DNA of 64,000 bases from Marinobacter sp. F4206 (GCF_019392195.1 NZ_JAHXKI010000002.1:124001-188000), one strand, 5' to 3'; counted from the stretch's first letter, positions 39,438-48,963 are shown. Numbers and translations: made by a program. Notes: generated by a model from the letters alone, not told the origin.

Positions 39438-40685
39438 TCAGTCCTCGTAACGACGAAAGATCAGTGTGCCGTTAGTGCCACCAAAACCAAAGGAATTGGA
39501 AAGAGTCACACCGACGTTCGATTCGCGGCTGGCATTGGCGACAAAATCCAGATCACAACCTTCATCAGGATTGTCCAGATTGATTGTCGGCGGCAATACT
39601 CCGTCACGGATCGCAAGCACGGAGAAAATACCTTCGACCGCGCCGGCGGCGCCGAGCAGATGCCCGGTCATGGACTTGGTACTGCTCATGGCCAGTTTCC
39701 GGGCATGGTCGCCAAAGACACTCTTCACTGCAGCCACCTCGGCGACGTCGCCGACCAGGGTGGAGGTACCGTGGGCGTTGATGTAATCAATCTCATCGGG
39801 ACTGATTCCCGCATCACGGATCGCGTTCCGCATGGACCTTGCGGCGCCCTCTCCGCTCTCGGGCGGCGCAGTAATATGGTGGGCGTCATCACTCATACCA
39901 AAGCCGATCACTTCCCCGTAAATGGACGCCCCCCGCTTTTTGGCATGCTCCAGTTCTTCGAGAACCACGACACCCGCGCCGTCACTCAACACAAAGCCGT
40001 CGCGATCACGATCCCAGGGGCGGCTGGCTTTCTCCGGCTCTTCGTTGCGGGTGGACAATGCGCGGGCTGCGGAGAACGCGGCAATGCCCGTACGGGTGGT
40101 CGCCATTTCCGAACCACCCGCGAGCATTACATCGGCATCGCCATAGGCTATGGTGCGTGCCGCGTAACCAATGTTATGGGTGCCTGTGGTACAGGCAGTG
40201 ACAATGGCAATATTGGGACCGCGGTAGCCAAATCGGATGGCAGCGTTGCCGGATATCATGTTGATGACCGACGCAGGCACAAAAAACGGTGACACCTTGC
40301 GGGGACCGGACTTGTCCATGGTCAGAACATTCTTCTCGATGTATTCCAGACCTCCAATACCAGATCCGATGGCAATACCTGCCCGATCCTTGTCGAGTTC
40401 GTCGTAGTCGTTCAGTCCGCTGTCATCGACGGCCTGTTGCGCTGCAATCAGACCGTAATGAATAAAGGCATCAAGCTTTCTGGCATCTTTGGTGGACAGC
40501 CAGGGTTCAAGATCCAGATCCCTGATGGCTCCGCCAATACGCGCGCTGTACCCGGACGTGTCAAACCGCTCGATCATGCCAATACCGCTGCGACCTGCCC
40601 GAACGCCTTCCCAGGAACTCTGTACGTCGTTGCCTAGAGGAGACAACATACCCATGCCTGTGATGACAACCCGTCGTTTGCTCAT
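39438..40685 (-). CDS. fabF: Beta-ketoacyl-ACP synthase II
   Basis: Elongating condensing enzyme of type II fatty-acid synthesis. From the ATG at 40685 ([18 protein letters not shown]), with AAGGGG upstream, it has 415 residues. Cys165 ([10 protein letters not shown]) is the acyl-accepting nucleophile; [11 protein letters not shown] and [11 protein letters not shown] supply the two catalytic histidines. It follows acpP beyond an intrinsic terminator, so its level may be lower than that of acpP. Confidence 0.97.
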   Translation of the reverse strand: MSKRRVVITGMGMLSPLGNDVQSSWEGVRAGRSGIGMIERFDTSGYSARIGGAIRDLDLEPWLSTKDARKLDAFIHYGLIAAQQAVDDSGLNDYDELDKDRAGIAIGSGIGGLEYIEKNVLTMDKSGPRKVSPFFVPASVINMISGNAAIRFGYRGPNIAIVTACTTGTHNIGYAARTIAYGDADVMLAGGSEMATTRTGIAAFSAARALSTRNEEPEKASRPWDRDRDGFVLSDGAGVVVLEELEHAKKRGASIYGEVIGFGMSDDAHHITAPPESGEGAARSMRNAIRDAGISPDEIDYINAHGTSTLVGDVAEVAAVKSVFGDHARKLAMSSTKSMTGHLLGAAGAVEGIFSVLAIRDGVLPPTINLDNPDEGCDLDFVANASRESNVGVTLSNSFGFGGTNGTLIFRRYED

Positions 40686-40750
40686 AACCCCTTTCACCTG
40701 AATCTAGTCTGAGTGCATCCGTTCACCGATTGAACCCGAAATTCAGCCAA

Positions 40751-40788
40751 TAAAAAAGCCGTCCTTAGTTTGGTCACAAGGACGGCTT
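40751..40788 (-). terminator. Terminator/attenuator between acpP and fabF
   Basis: Minus strand 10-bp stem AGCCGTCCTT/AAGGACGGCT with an 11-nt loop, followed by T6. It lies 28 nt past the acpP stop, inside an otherwise co-directional cluster. It probably keeps the small, abundant acpP message separate. Confidence 0.85.
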
Positions 40789-40816
40789 CTTGCCTGGCTT
40801 TGATTACTGCAGAGTA

Positions 40817-41050
40817 TCAGGTGTGCGCGACAATGTAGTCAATCGCGTCCTGAACACTGGCCAGCTTCTCGGCTTCTTCATCAGGAATTTCAGTTTCAAA
40901 TTCCTCTTCCAGTGCCATAACCAGCTCAACGGTGTCCAGTGAGTCAGCGCCAAGATCCTCTACAAAAGAAGATGTGTTCTGAACCTCGGACTCCTTTACG
41001 CCCAACTGTTCACAAACAATCTTCTTAACGCGCTCTTCAACTGTACTCAT
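40817..41050 (-). CDS. acpP: Acyl carrier protein
   Basis: Central carrier of fatty-acid synthesis. 77 residues from the ATG at 41050 ([20 protein letters not shown]); very acidic. Ser37 in GADSLDTVE takes the phosphopantetheine arm. The open frame to 41077 adds nine residues before a better-placed ATG with GAGG upstream. Flanked by fabG and fabF as usual. Confidence 0.98.
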   Translation of the reverse strand: MSTVEERVKKIVCEQLGVKESEVQNTSSFVEDLGADSLDTVELVMALEEEFETEIPDEEAEKLASVQDAIDYIVAHT

Positions 41051-41094
41051 AATGTCCTCACTTTGTGTGTCAACCAAGCAACTCTAGTGCTGCC

Positions 41095-41123
41095 AGTTTA
41101 GTTTAAACCCCACCCGCAAACAA
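41095..41123 (-). promoter_or_regulatory. Candidate acpP promoter
   Basis: Minus strand TTGTTT, a 17-nt spacer and TAAACT in the 133-nt fabG-acpP gap, predicting a leader of roughly 40 nt. A separate promoter fits the known high expression of acpP. Confidence 0.45.
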
Positions 41124-41183
41124 GCAGGGATTCGGTCAAACATGTTGTGCGACAAGGGGTTGCGTGCAAGCAACTCCAGGCGC

Positions 41184-41927
41184 TTATCCCATGTACATTC
41201 CGCCGTTGACGTGAATGGTCTCGCCGCTCACGTATCCGGCTGCATCTGACGCCAGAAAGGCAACCACTGCTGCCACTTCTTCCGGCTCACCCAGACGACC
41301 CGCAGGTATGATTTCCAGCATAGCTTCACGCTGCTTGTCGTCCAGTTTTTTTGTCATATCTGTGTCGATAAACCCGGGCGCCACGCAGTTCGCAGTAATC
41401 CCCCGATTCGACATTTCCTTGGCCAGACTGCGCGTAAAGCCTTCGACACCTGCCTTGGCTGCGCAGTAATTGGCCTGGCCCGGGTTCCCCATACCGGCAA
41501 CCACGGAACTGATGTTTATGATCCGCCCCCACTTGGCCTTCGCCATCCCCCTGAGCACGGCCTTGCTGGTGCGATAGACGCTGGACAGGTTGGTTTCCAG
41601 AACCGAGCCCCAGTCATCATCTTTCAAGCGCATCAGCAGGTTATCACGGGTGATACCGGCATTGTTGACCAGCACCTGAGGCGCACCGGATTTCTCCGTT
41701 AATGCTTTCAGGCCGGTATCAATGCTTTCGGGATCCGCCACATTCATGACGATACCGTAGCCTTTCAGGCCGGCAGACTTGAGATCATTGGAGATGGATT
41801 CAGCACCTTCGGCACTGGTCGCGGTGCCCACGACTTCAGCACCCTGTTCTGCCAGCGCCCGGGCAATGGCCTTGCCAATGCCACGCGTTGCACCGGTCAC
41901 CAGTGCGGTTTTGCCTTCCAGAGACAT
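41184..41927 (-). CDS. fabG: 3-oxoacyl-ACP reductase FabG
   Basis: NADPH-dependent short-chain dehydrogenase reducing beta-ketoacyl-ACP. From the ATG at 41927 (MSLEGKTALVTGATRGIGKA) it has 247 residues. It has the TGxxxGIG nucleotide site at 11-18, NNAG at 88-91, and catalytic Ser141, Tyr154 and Lys158 (YCAAK). The upstream frame to 42023 overlaps fabD and is rejected. Gap to fabD 16 nt. Confidence 0.97.
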   Translation of the reverse strand: MSLEGKTALVTGATRGIGKAIARALAEQGAEVVGTATSAEGAESISNDLKSAGLKGYGIVMNVADPESIDTGLKALTEKSGAPQVLVNNAGITRDNLLMRLKDDDWGSVLETNLSSVYRTSKAVLRGMAKAKWGRIINISSVVAGMGNPGQANYCAAKAGVEGFTRSLAKEMSNRGITANCVAPGFIDTDMTKKLDDKQREAMLEIIPAGRLGEPEEVAAVVAFLASDAAGYVSGETIHVNGGMYMG

Positions 41928-41943
41928 GAATAACTCCCTTTCG

Positions 41944-42882
41944 TTATGACTGACCGAATGCGTCCAGCGCTTTTGCCAGAGAATCCGGCTCCTCGATACC
42001 GTGAACCGCCAGACCGCGATCAATGCGCTTGATCAGACCGGCAAGTACCTTGCCGGTGCCGCATTCAACAGCCACTTCTACCCCATTGTTAACCAATGCC
42101 CGCACGGAATCGGTCCAGAGCACGGGAGAATAGAGCTGCTTCAGCAGATTGGCCTTGAGTGTATCGGAATCGGTCTCGGCAGCGGCGTTAACATTTTGTA
42201 TAACCGGTATGACAGCGTCATTAAAACGCACGTCCTCAAGCGCTTCGGCCAGTTCCTTCGCGGCACCCTTCATAAGTGCACAGTGGGAGGGAACACTGAC
42301 AGGAAGCGGCATGGCCTTACGGGCACCCTTTTCCTTGCACGCCTCGATAGCGCGTTCCACAGCCGCTGCAGAACCGGCGATCACAACCTGACCCGGCGCA
42401 TTGAAGTTAACCGCCGCGACCACGTCACCCTGAGCGGCGCTTGCGCAGGCTGCGACAACATCATCATCCTCAAGACCGAGAATCGCCGCCATCTTGCCTT
42501 CGCCGGCCGGAACCGCATCCTGCATAAGCTCGCCCCGAAGGCGAACCAGCTTGACGGCCTCGACAAAATCCAGGCTTTCCGATGCGACCAGCGCACTGTA
42601 CTCACCCAGGCTGTGGCCCGCCACAAAATCGGGCTTACTGCCGCCAGCCACGAGCCAATGACGCCACAGAGCAACACTGGCCGTCAGCAACGCGGGCTGC
42701 GTCACCATGGTCTGATTCAGCTCTTCCGCCGGACCTTTCTGGCAGAGCTGCCAGAGGTCGTACCCAAGCACATTGGATGCCTCGGCGAAGGTTCTGTTGA
42801 TAATGGGCCACGCCTCTGCAGCATCAGCAAGCATGCCAACAGACTGGGACCCTTGACCGGGAAAAATAAAGGCTGATTTCAT
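41944..42882 (-). CDS. fabD: Malonyl-CoA--ACP transacylase
   Basis: Transfers malonyl groups to ACP to start each elongation cycle. Its 312 residues show FPGQGSQSVGM (7-17), nucleophile Ser91 in GHSLGEYSA, and catalytic His200 in VPSHCALM. Lies between plsX and fabG. Confidence 0.97.
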   Translation of the reverse strand: MKSAFIFPGQGSQSVGMLADAAEAWPIINRTFAEASNVLGYDLWQLCQKGPAEELNQTMVTQPALLTASVALWRHWLVAGGSKPDFVAGHSLGEYSALVASESLDFVEAVKLVRLRGELMQDAVPAGEGKMAAILGLEDDDVVAACASAAQGDVVAAVNFNAPGQVVIAGSAAAVERAIEACKEKGARKAMPLPVSVPSHCALMKGAAKELAEALEDVRFNDAVIPVIQNVNAAAETDSDTLKANLLKQLYSPVLWTDSVRALVNNGVEVAVECGTGKVLAGLIKRIDRGLAVHGIEEPDSLAKALDAFGQS

Positions 42883-42994
42883 AAACAGGATCTTAACGTC
42901 ATTGAGGGGTTACGGGAGATTAGCCAATAGTACAAGTTAGGCCAATTATCCGCGAATACACGAAAGAAACAGGACAGACTTTAGTCTCAGGGAG

Positions 42995-43996
42995 TTACAA
43001 CATGAGGTCGTCGAGACGCTCGTTGATACGTCGCGGCACTTCGAGCTCCACTTCCCGAACGGCCTGGCGGATGGCCGCCAGCATGGCGCGCTCATTGGCA
43101 TTGCCATGGCTCTTGATAACGACACCCTGCAGCCCGAGCAAGCTTGCACCATTGTGACGAGACGGATCCATCAGCCGCAGAAGACGGCCGATAATAGGCC
43201 GGGCCAGCATTCCGACCACCCGCCCGTATAGTGTGCGGGTAAAGGCCTGCTCCATCAGCTCAATCAGCAGACCGGCGACGCCTTCGCCGGTTTTGAGGGC
43301 AATGTTGCCAACAAAACCGTCACAGACCACCACGTCCGCCACATCCCTGAACAGATCACTGCCTTCGACGTAACCGATGTAGTTGATGGTATCGCACTGG
43401 GCAAGCATGTGGGACGCCAGACGAACCTGCTCGTTACCCTTGATCTCTTCCTCACCCACATTCAGCAACGCCACACGCGGCTCAGACTGGCGCGACATGG
43501 CCGACGCCATAAGGGATCCCATCAGGGCGTATTGGTAGAGGTTTTCTGCGGTCGAATCGACGTTGGCCCCGAGGTCCAGGACATGGCACCGCCCCCGCAG
43601 GGAAGGAATCAGCTTGGAAATGGCCGGGCGCTCGATACCCGGGTACATGCGGATGATGGAGCGACCAAACGCCATCAGGGCACCGGTATTGCCGGCACTT
43701 ACGCAGCCCTGTGCCTCGCCATCGCGGACCAGGCTGAGGGCAATCGCCATGGACGAATTTTTCTTGTGCCGAAGGGCGTGGGACGGGCGCTCGTTCATCC
43801 TCACCACGTCTGCCGCCTCGACGATGCGAATTCGGGCGTGGCCTTCACGCAACAAAGCCTCAAGCTCGCTCCGTATTCCGACCAGAACGATACTCAAGGC
43901 TTCGTTTTCGCGCACCGCATCCAGCGCCGCGGAAGCCACCACTGTGGCTCCGCGGTCACCGCTCATGGCGTCAATCGCAATGGTAACCGGGTTCAC
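42995..43996 (-). CDS. plsX: Phosphate acyltransferase PlsX
   Basis: Makes acyl-phosphate from acyl-ACP for phospholipid synthesis. From the GTG at 43996 (MNPVTIAIDAMSGDRGA), with a GGAG site 8 nt upstream, it has 333 residues. SAGNTGALMAFG, DLGANVDSTAENLYQYALMG and CDGFVGNIALKTGEG are family landmarks. An upstream ATG at 44059 lies inside rpmF and is less likely. Follows rpmF with 43 nt between them. Confidence 0.95.
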   Translation of the reverse strand: MNPVTIAIDAMSGDRGATVVASAALDAVRENEALSIVLVGIRSELEALLREGHARIRIVEAADVVRMNERPSHALRHKKNSSMAIALSLVRDGEAQGCVSAGNTGALMAFGRSIIRMYPGIERPAISKLIPSLRGRCHVLDLGANVDSTAENLYQYALMGSLMASAMSRQSEPRVALLNVGEEEIKGNEQVRLASHMLAQCDTINYIGYVEGSDLFRDVADVVVCDGFVGNIALKTGEGVAGLLIELMEQAFTRTLYGRVVGMLARPIIGRLLRLMDPSRHNGASLLGLQGVVIKSHGNANERAMLAAIRQAVREVELEVPRRINERLDDLML

Positions 43997-44039
43997 CGCT
44001 TCTCCATCCGACACAGGGCGGCGCCTTTTCGTAACGAAA

Positions 44040-44219
44040 TTACTCGTCGCGCGCTTCAATTACCTGCTTGCCGCGGTAAAAGCCGTCTGGAGAGACATGG
44101 TGACGACGATGAACTTCACCGGTAGTCGCATCAGTGGACAGAGCGGCGGCGCTCAGGGCGTCGTGAGAGCGGCGCATGCCACGCTTGGAACGGGTCTTTC
44201 GGTTTTGCTGTACAGCCAT
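44040..44219 (-). CDS. rpmF: 50S ribosomal protein L32
   Basis: 59 residues: [20 protein letters not shown], then [40 protein letters not shown]. It starts at ATG 44219 and is very basic at the N-terminus like all L32. It lacks the CxxC pair found in zinc-binding versions. Between yceD and plsX, the standard order linking ribosome and lipid synthesis. Confidence 0.97.
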   Translation of the reverse strand: MAVQQNRKTRSKRGMRRSHDALSAAALSTDATTGEVHRRHHVSPDGFYRGKQVIEARDE

Positions 44220-44300
44220 GATTATGCTCCTGACCTGTTAACGTAAATAAAACGTGTGTTCGTTGTAATGCGCCGACCCCCGATCAGAGCCCGCACCTGC

Positions 44301-44855
44301 TTAATGTTTCGTCTTCTTGAGATCCGCCAGCACGCTGAAAGGATTCTCTTTCCGCGGCTCCTCCGGCTGCGCCGGAGAACCGTCCGGCTCGAGCGCTTCC
44401 AGCTCTTCCCGGGCCGGACACTCATTCCGGTCATGCAGCGGGAATGCCGGCAGCACCAGCAGTAACTCGTCCTCAACCATTGACCAGAGATCCGCACTGA
44501 AATCATCTGTCAGGAACGGTTCAAGATCTTTCGGCAACTGCTGCGCTTGCTCATCGCTGGTCGCCAGTCCCAGTGTGAACCGGGATACCAGTGTCGTTTG
44601 CATGGCACCCATGCAACGCTGACACTCCAGATCGACTGGAGCCTCCAGCTCACCCGACGCGATGCGGCGGCGCTCAGCATCCATGTAAAAGGACAGCTTA
44701 ACGCTGCACACGGCACCTTCATCAACACCCAAAACCGCTTCACGGAAACGAGTCAACGCACTGAGGGGAATCTCTCCCTCCAGCGTGCTGTTGTGTTCCG
44801 CCAATCGGTAGGGATCGACAGACTTGGGCAACTCGGCGTGCGGAGCTTTTGACAT
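44301..44855 (-). CDS. yceD: YceD (DUF177) protein involved in 23S rRNA accumulation
   Basis: 184 residues, with the DUF177 pattern LECQRCMGAM (about 76-85, a CxxC pair), AMVED-like SMVEDELLLVLPAFPLHD, and the C-terminal NPFSVLADLKK. E. coli YceD (also called 23S rRNA accumulation protein) affects rRNA levels; mechanism unknown. Start ATG at 44855 aligns with the E. coli protein and lies only 9 nt from a near-consensus -10. First gene of the yceD-rpmF-plsX-fab cluster. Confidence 0.93.
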   Translation of the reverse strand: MSKAPHAELPKSVDPYRLAEHNSTLEGEIPLSALTRFREAVLGVDEGAVCSVKLSFYMDAERRRIASGELEAPVDLECQRCMGAMQTTLVSRFTLGLATSDEQAQQLPKDLEPFLTDDFSADLWSMVEDELLLVLPAFPLHDRNECPAREELEALEPDGSPAQPEEPRKENPFSVLADLKKTKH

Positions 44856-44864
44856 AGGCGCGCA

Positions 44865-44893
44865 ATTTTAGGGGCGCGGCCCTCTGGTGTCAA
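44865..44893 (-). promoter_or_regulatory. Strong sigma-70 promoter of the yceD-rpmF-plsX-fab cluster
   Basis: Minus strand TTGACA (perfect), a 17-nt spacer and TAAAAT (5 of 6). The predicted start is within 1-3 nt of the yceD ATG, so the message would be leaderless or nearly so. The discriminator is GCGC-rich, a pattern of growth-rate control. Confidence 0.78.
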
Positions 44894-44993
44894 AGACTTC
44901 GTTGTCTTTTGGCCAGGGGTTCCGACGAAGATAGGTGTATTCTACGATAAGACACCTTGCGCAACACCAACAGACGTCATAAGGAATAGAAAG

Positions 44994-45590
44994 ATGACCT
45001 CCTCCCCGCTCCTTCTGGCTTCGTCATCGCCCTACCGCCGGAACCTGCTCCAAAGGCTCGGCCTGCCCTTCGAAAGCGCCAGTCCCGAGATTGACGAGAC
45101 CCCGCAACCGGGCGAAACCGCAGACCAACTGGCCACCCGCTTATCGGAAACAAAAGCCCGCGCCCTGGCAGACCGCTACCCGGCGCACTGGATAATCGGA
45201 TCCGACCAGGTCGCCTGCCTGCCAAATGGCACCCTGCTGAACAAACCTGGAAACCACGAGCAGGCCGTTTGGCAATTGAGCCAGAGCAGCGGCCACGCCG
45301 TGCAATTCATGACCGGACTGACCCTGCTCGACACCCGATCCGGAAACGCACAAAACCACTGCGAGCCATTTTCCGTGCATTTCAGGGATCTGACGTTCGC
45401 CGAGATTGACGCCTACCTTCGCAAGGAACAGCCCTATGACTGCGCCGGCAGCTTCCGCATGGAGGGACTGGGTATTGCCCTGTTCAGCCACATGGAAGGA
45501 CGCGACCCTAACAGCCTGATCGGCCTGCCACTGATCGCTTTGAACGACATGCTGAGAAACTGGGGGCGAAACCCATTGCTTGAAACCTGA
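44994..45590 (+). CDS. maf: Maf-family nucleotide pyrophosphatase (YceF type)
   Basis: Hydrolyses non-canonical or modified NTPs such as m7GTP. Its 198 residues show the N-terminal LLASSSPYRRNLLQRLGLPF, SETKARALA, IIGSDQVA (catalytic Asp) and YDCAGSFRMEGLGIALF. The motifs fit the YceF subgroup rather than YhdE. Divergent from yceD, as in E. coli; the 138-nt gap holds the yceD promoter. Confidence 0.94.
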   Translation: MTSSPLLLASSSPYRRNLLQRLGLPFESASPEIDETPQPGETADQLATRLSETKARALADRYPAHWIIGSDQVACLPNGTLLNKPGNHEQAVWQLSQSSGHAVQFMTGLTLLDTRSGNAQNHCEPFSVHFRDLTFAEIDAYLRKEQPYDCAGSFRMEGLGIALFSHMEGRDPNSLIGLPLIALNDMLRNWGRNPLLET

Positions 45591-45612
45591 ACCGCCCCTT
45601 CCAGCACCCTGC

Positions 45613-46656
45613 CTAGCGGAGCTCCAGGCGGGACTCCAGCATCTGGCCGGCGAAACCCTCACCAACGGCAACACCAAGCTGATCGACAAAGTCCTGCAAC
45701 GGCGATTTGTGTCGACTGTAGTCCACCAGCTCTTCCTGACCGACGATCTGGCGGGCCACCCAGGACGAACTACCCAGGCCATCAACAAGCCCCAGCTCCA
45801 CCGCCTGCTCGCCACTCCAGACCAGCCCGCTGAACAGACGACCATCGTCCGCAAGCCGGTCGCCCCGGCCCGCCTTGACGGCTTCAATGAACTGGCCATG
45901 AGTACTTTCAAGAACCCCTTGCCAGAACGCCACCTCGTCATCCTCTTCCGGCGAAAACGGGTCAAGGAACGCCTTATTCTCACCGGCGGTGTAGAGCCGG
46001 CGCTCCACCCCCACCTTTTCCATGACACCCGTAAAACCGAAGCCGCCAGCTACCACACCAATGGAACCGACCAGACTGGCACGGTTGGCGTAGATTTCAT
46101 CGGCCGCGGATGCAATGTAATAGGCACCGGAGGCCCCGATGTCCGAAATCACCGCATACACCTTCTTGTCGGGATACTCTTCCCGCAGGCGCTTGATCTC
46201 GTCGTAGACATAGCCCGACTGCACAGGGCTGCCGCCCGGACTGTTGATCCGCAATACCACAGCCATTGCATTTTTCTCTTCAAACGCCGAGCGCAGCGCA
46301 CCCACGATGTTATCCGCACTGGCCAACTCATCGGCCGCAATCGGGCCGCTCACCTCGACCAGCGCGGTATGCTTTCCCGTCGCCGCATCGATGGTGTCGC
46401 CCAGAGGAAACTTGAACATGAACAGGAGGGCAAACAGGTAACCGAAGGTCAGAAACTTGAAGAAGATACCCCAGCGCCGACTGCGGCGTTGCTCGGACTG
46501 CAGGGACATCACCAGCTTTTCAATCAACTTCCAGTCGCGCCCGCTTTCGGGCGGCAGGGCCGGCCCCTTACGGCCAGCACGGGGCTTACCCCCCTCCTCC
46601 GGCGAAACAGGCTTATCACCCCATTCAGGCGTTTTTTCGGAATCCCAGTCAGTCAT
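45613..46656 (-). CDS. sppA: Signal peptide peptidase SppA, short (36-kDa) type
   Basis: Inner-membrane Ser/Lys protease that degrades released signal peptides. From the ATG at 46656 (MTDWDSEKTPEWG) it has 347 residues. It has a Pro/Gly-rich cytoplasmic tail, one membrane segment near 65-80 (GIFFKFLTFGYLFALLFMF), INSPGGSP, the Ser in SDIGASGAYYIA and the Lys-equivalent region further on. It is a single domain, unlike the double-length E. coli SppA. Downstream of a HAD phosphatase gene. Confidence 0.93.
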   Translation of the reverse strand: MTDWDSEKTPEWGDKPVSPEEGGKPRAGRKGPALPPESGRDWKLIEKLVMSLQSEQRRSRRWGIFFKFLTFGYLFALLFMFKFPLGDTIDAATGKHTALVEVSGPIAADELASADNIVGALRSAFEEKNAMAVVLRINSPGGSPVQSGYVYDEIKRLREEYPDKKVYAVISDIGASGAYYIASAADEIYANRASLVGSIGVVAGGFGFTGVMEKVGVERRLYTAGENKAFLDPFSPEEDDEVAFWQGVLESTHGQFIEAVKAGRGDRLADDGRLFSGLVWSGEQAVELGLVDGLGSSSWVARQIVGQEELVDYSRHKSPLQDFVDQLGVAVGEGFAGQMLESRLELR

Positions 46657-46694
46657 GCACACATCCTGTCAGCAACATTATTTTGATTTAAGCG

Positions 46695-47342
46695 TCAGAG
46701 CCCGAGCACCCGGCGGAGATCGGCCACCGAATTAACGACGGCATGAGGGGAATAATCCTCCAGAACGTCGCGCTTGTGCACCCCCCACTCAACACCAATC
46801 GACGGCATCCCCAAACGCTGGGCCATATCCAGATCGTACCGGGTGTCGCCAATCATAACGGCTTCCGACGGGTCGATTCCGTAGAAGCGAACAATCTCCT
46901 CAAGCATGGCAGGATCAGGCTTGGAGCGGGTTTCATCTGCACACCGGGTAATATCGAAGTGCTTACCAAGACCACTGGAAACCAGAGCCATATCCAGACC
47001 GCGTCGACTTTTTCCGGTGGCAACAGAGCAGCCACGCCCCGAAGTGCGAAGATCCGTAACGACGTCGGCCATGCCCTTAAAGACATTCTGCGGTGACGTC
47101 ACCTTGCTGAAGAAATACCGGCCATAGCCTTCCCGAATAGCATTCATTTCATCCCGACTGATCCCCGGGTAGAGCTTTTCCAGCGCCTCAACCATGCCGA
47201 GCCCAATGATATCCCGATAGGCCTCCCGCTCAAGCTGCGGATACCCCAGCTCGGTAGCAGCCTGATGCAGGCTTTCAGCAATGTGCTCGACGGAATCCAC
47301 CAGGGTTCCATCCCAATCAAAGATAACGACCTTGACCTTCAT
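46695..47342 (-). CDS. HAD-superfamily hydrolase (phosphoglycolate phosphatase-like)
   Basis: 215 residues with all four HAD motifs: DWDGTLVDS (Asp nucleophiles, 9-17), SVATGKSRRG, RSKPDPAML and VMIGDTRYDLDMA. The cap-1 insert fits phosphatases such as Gph. The real substrate cannot be read from the sequence. Its ATG immediately follows the rluC stop (TAAATG), so the two are coupled, as in Pseudomonas. Confidence 0.92.
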   Translation of the reverse strand: MKVKVVIFDWDGTLVDSVEHIAESLHQAATELGYPQLEREAYRDIIGLGMVEALEKLYPGISRDEMNAIREGYGRYFFSKVTSPQNVFKGMADVVTDLRTSGRGCSVATGKSRRGLDMALVSSGLGKHFDITRCADETRSKPDPAMLEEIVRFYGIDPSEAVMIGDTRYDLDMAQRLGMPSIGVEWGVHKRDVLEDYSPHAVVNSVADLRRVLGL

Positions 47343-48368
47343 TTATTGACCCCTGTTGCGCGCTTCGAGTTTTCTGAGCACGTCATTAAATGCATCATCG
47401 TAGGGCGCTTCCAGGCGCATTGCCTCGCCGGTTGCCGGCAGAGTGAACTCGAGGGCGCGGGCATGCAGCATGAGCCGCTGGCCGCCGATGGACCGAAACG
47501 CTTTCAGGCTCACATCATCCATATACTTGTCATCACCGGCAATCGGATGACCTTCCCAGGCACAGTGAACCCGGATCTGGTGGGTCCTGCCCGTAATCGG
47601 CGATGCCTCCACCAAACTGTACCCCCCGTAACGCGCCAGACACCGAAAAACGGTCAGCGAAGACTTGCCAGCATCGTCAACTTTCACCCGACGCTCGCCA
47701 TTGGGCATTTCGTAACGCAACAGCGGCTCGTCCACGCGACCAACCGACTCTGACCAATGGCCGGCGACCAGGGCGTGATAGTGCTTCCGGATTCGCTTCT
47801 GACGCAATTCATCCTGGAGGAACCGCAGTGCCGACCGCTTCTTGGCAACCATAACCAGGCCCGAGGTATCCCGATCAAGCCGATGCACCAACTCCAGGAA
47901 CCGGGACTCTGGCCGAGCTGAGCGCAACACCTCAATCAGACCAAAACTGAGACCGCTGCCGCCATGAACGGCAATGCCCGAGGGCTTATTGACCACCAGC
48001 ATCTGGTCATTCTCAAAGACGACCGCAGCTTCCATGACCTCCTGGACCCGACTGCCCGGCTCGACCTGAGCCGGCTTCTCCTTTCTGGTCACTGGCGGAA
48101 TGCGGACCTGATCACCTGCCTTGAGACGCGTATCCGGCTTGACGCGCCCCTTGTTTACGCGCACCTCGCCTTTGCGCACCACCCGGTAGATGATGCTTTT
48201 AGGCACCCCCCGCAGCTGAGCAAGCAGGAAATTATCCACCCGCTGCCCCTCGTTATCCTCATCAACCGTGACCCACTGGACGGCCTGGCGCACCTCCTTC
48301 CGACCACCGGATTGCGCTTCAGGCCTATCATTCCGGGCGGATTTTCTTGTCGCGGGCTTGCGAGGCAT
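47343..48368 (-). CDS. rluC: 23S rRNA pseudouridine synthase RluC
   Basis: Makes pseudouridine at 955, 2504 and 2580 of 23S rRNA. Its 341 residues have a basic N-terminal tail, the S4 RNA-binding domain (QRVDNFLLAQLRGVPKSIIYRVVRKGEVRVN), and the catalytic motif LVHRLDRDTSGLVM with its Asp. TGRTHQIRVHCAWEGHPIAGDDKY follows, in two parts. Divergent from rne, the conserved arrangement in gammaproteobacteria. Confidence 0.95.
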   Translation of the reverse strand: MPRKPATRKSARNDRPEAQSGGRKEVRQAVQWVTVDEDNEGQRVDNFLLAQLRGVPKSIIYRVVRKGEVRVNKGRVKPDTRLKAGDQVRIPPVTRKEKPAQVEPGSRVQEVMEAAVVFENDQMLVVNKPSGIAVHGGSGLSFGLIEVLRSARPESRFLELVHRLDRDTSGLVMVAKKRSALRFLQDELRQKRIRKHYHALVAGHWSESVGRVDEPLLRYEMPNGERRVKVDDAGKSSLTVFRCLARYGGYSLVEASPITGRTHQIRVHCAWEGHPIAGDDKYMDDVSLKAFRSIGGQRLMLHARALEFTLPATGEAMRLEAPYDDAFNDVLRKLEARNRGQ

Positions 48369-48399
48369 AGAATTCCTTAATAGAGGCGTGTTTGCGGGA

Positions 48400-48428
48400 T
48401 TGAACGGCCACCCGAATACTGTTATATT
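48400..48428 (+). promoter_or_regulatory. Sigma-70 promoter of rne
   Basis: TTGAAC, a 17-nt spacer and TATATT (4 of 6 and 5 of 6), predicting a start near 48435. It lies 32 nt from the rluC ATG on the other strand. Confidence 0.75.
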
Positions 48429-48434
48429 CCGGCG

Positions 48435-48963
48435 TGCTCTGCCGTTTGTCTACGGCCTGACGAACTCCAGTCAGAAGCCGGAGCGGCAGAAGTATACCGA
48501 CACTATTCGAGAGTTTGAACGCCGTATGCCCAATCACTATCGGGATCGGCGCAGGAAGTGCTCCCGGAGCTCCAGGACAGACCGATGACGGCTGTTAACC
48601 TGCCTTCGGGAGAAGTGGAAAACCGTGCGGAAAACCGACGGGCGACATCGCGAAGAATCATTGCCACGCAGGGCCGGGCCGTCCAGCTTACGAATACGAC
48701 GTGAGACCCAGGCACCTGAGTGAACCTGAAAACGGATAACATGCGTCAACAGACACGAACCTTACACGACCTCTCGCTGCCCACAGGCAGCGGGACCGTC
48801 GGTGGTCTCAGACCAAGAGAATCGCACCCCATAAGGGTCTGATTCGTCTGGCCGCCGGCTTGCTCTTGATGTAGAAGAGCCCCGCGGCACGCACATCCCG
48901 CTTCGCTGATGCGATCCCCTCTGGTTTTCTGTCAAAACCAAACGACAGGAACCCTTTCTTTCC
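48435..48963 (+). promoter_or_regulatory. Long rne leader (about 529 nt), probably autoregulatory
   Basis: This is the only gene-free stretch above 300 nt (48369-48963). No plausible protein is seen. It holds hairpins such as CGCTGCC/GGCAGCG with a CACA loop (48775-48792) and GGTTTT/AAAACC (48923-48939) just before the AGGAA ribosome site. In E. coli the rne leader of about 360 nt is bound and cut by RNase E to limit its own synthesis; similar use here is inferred. Confidence 0.6.

Noticed and set aside
43997..44059. Upstream ATG of plsX at 44059 adding 21 residues
   Set aside because: It overlaps the end of rpmF and the added residues do not fit PlsX; GTG at 43996 has a good ribosome site.
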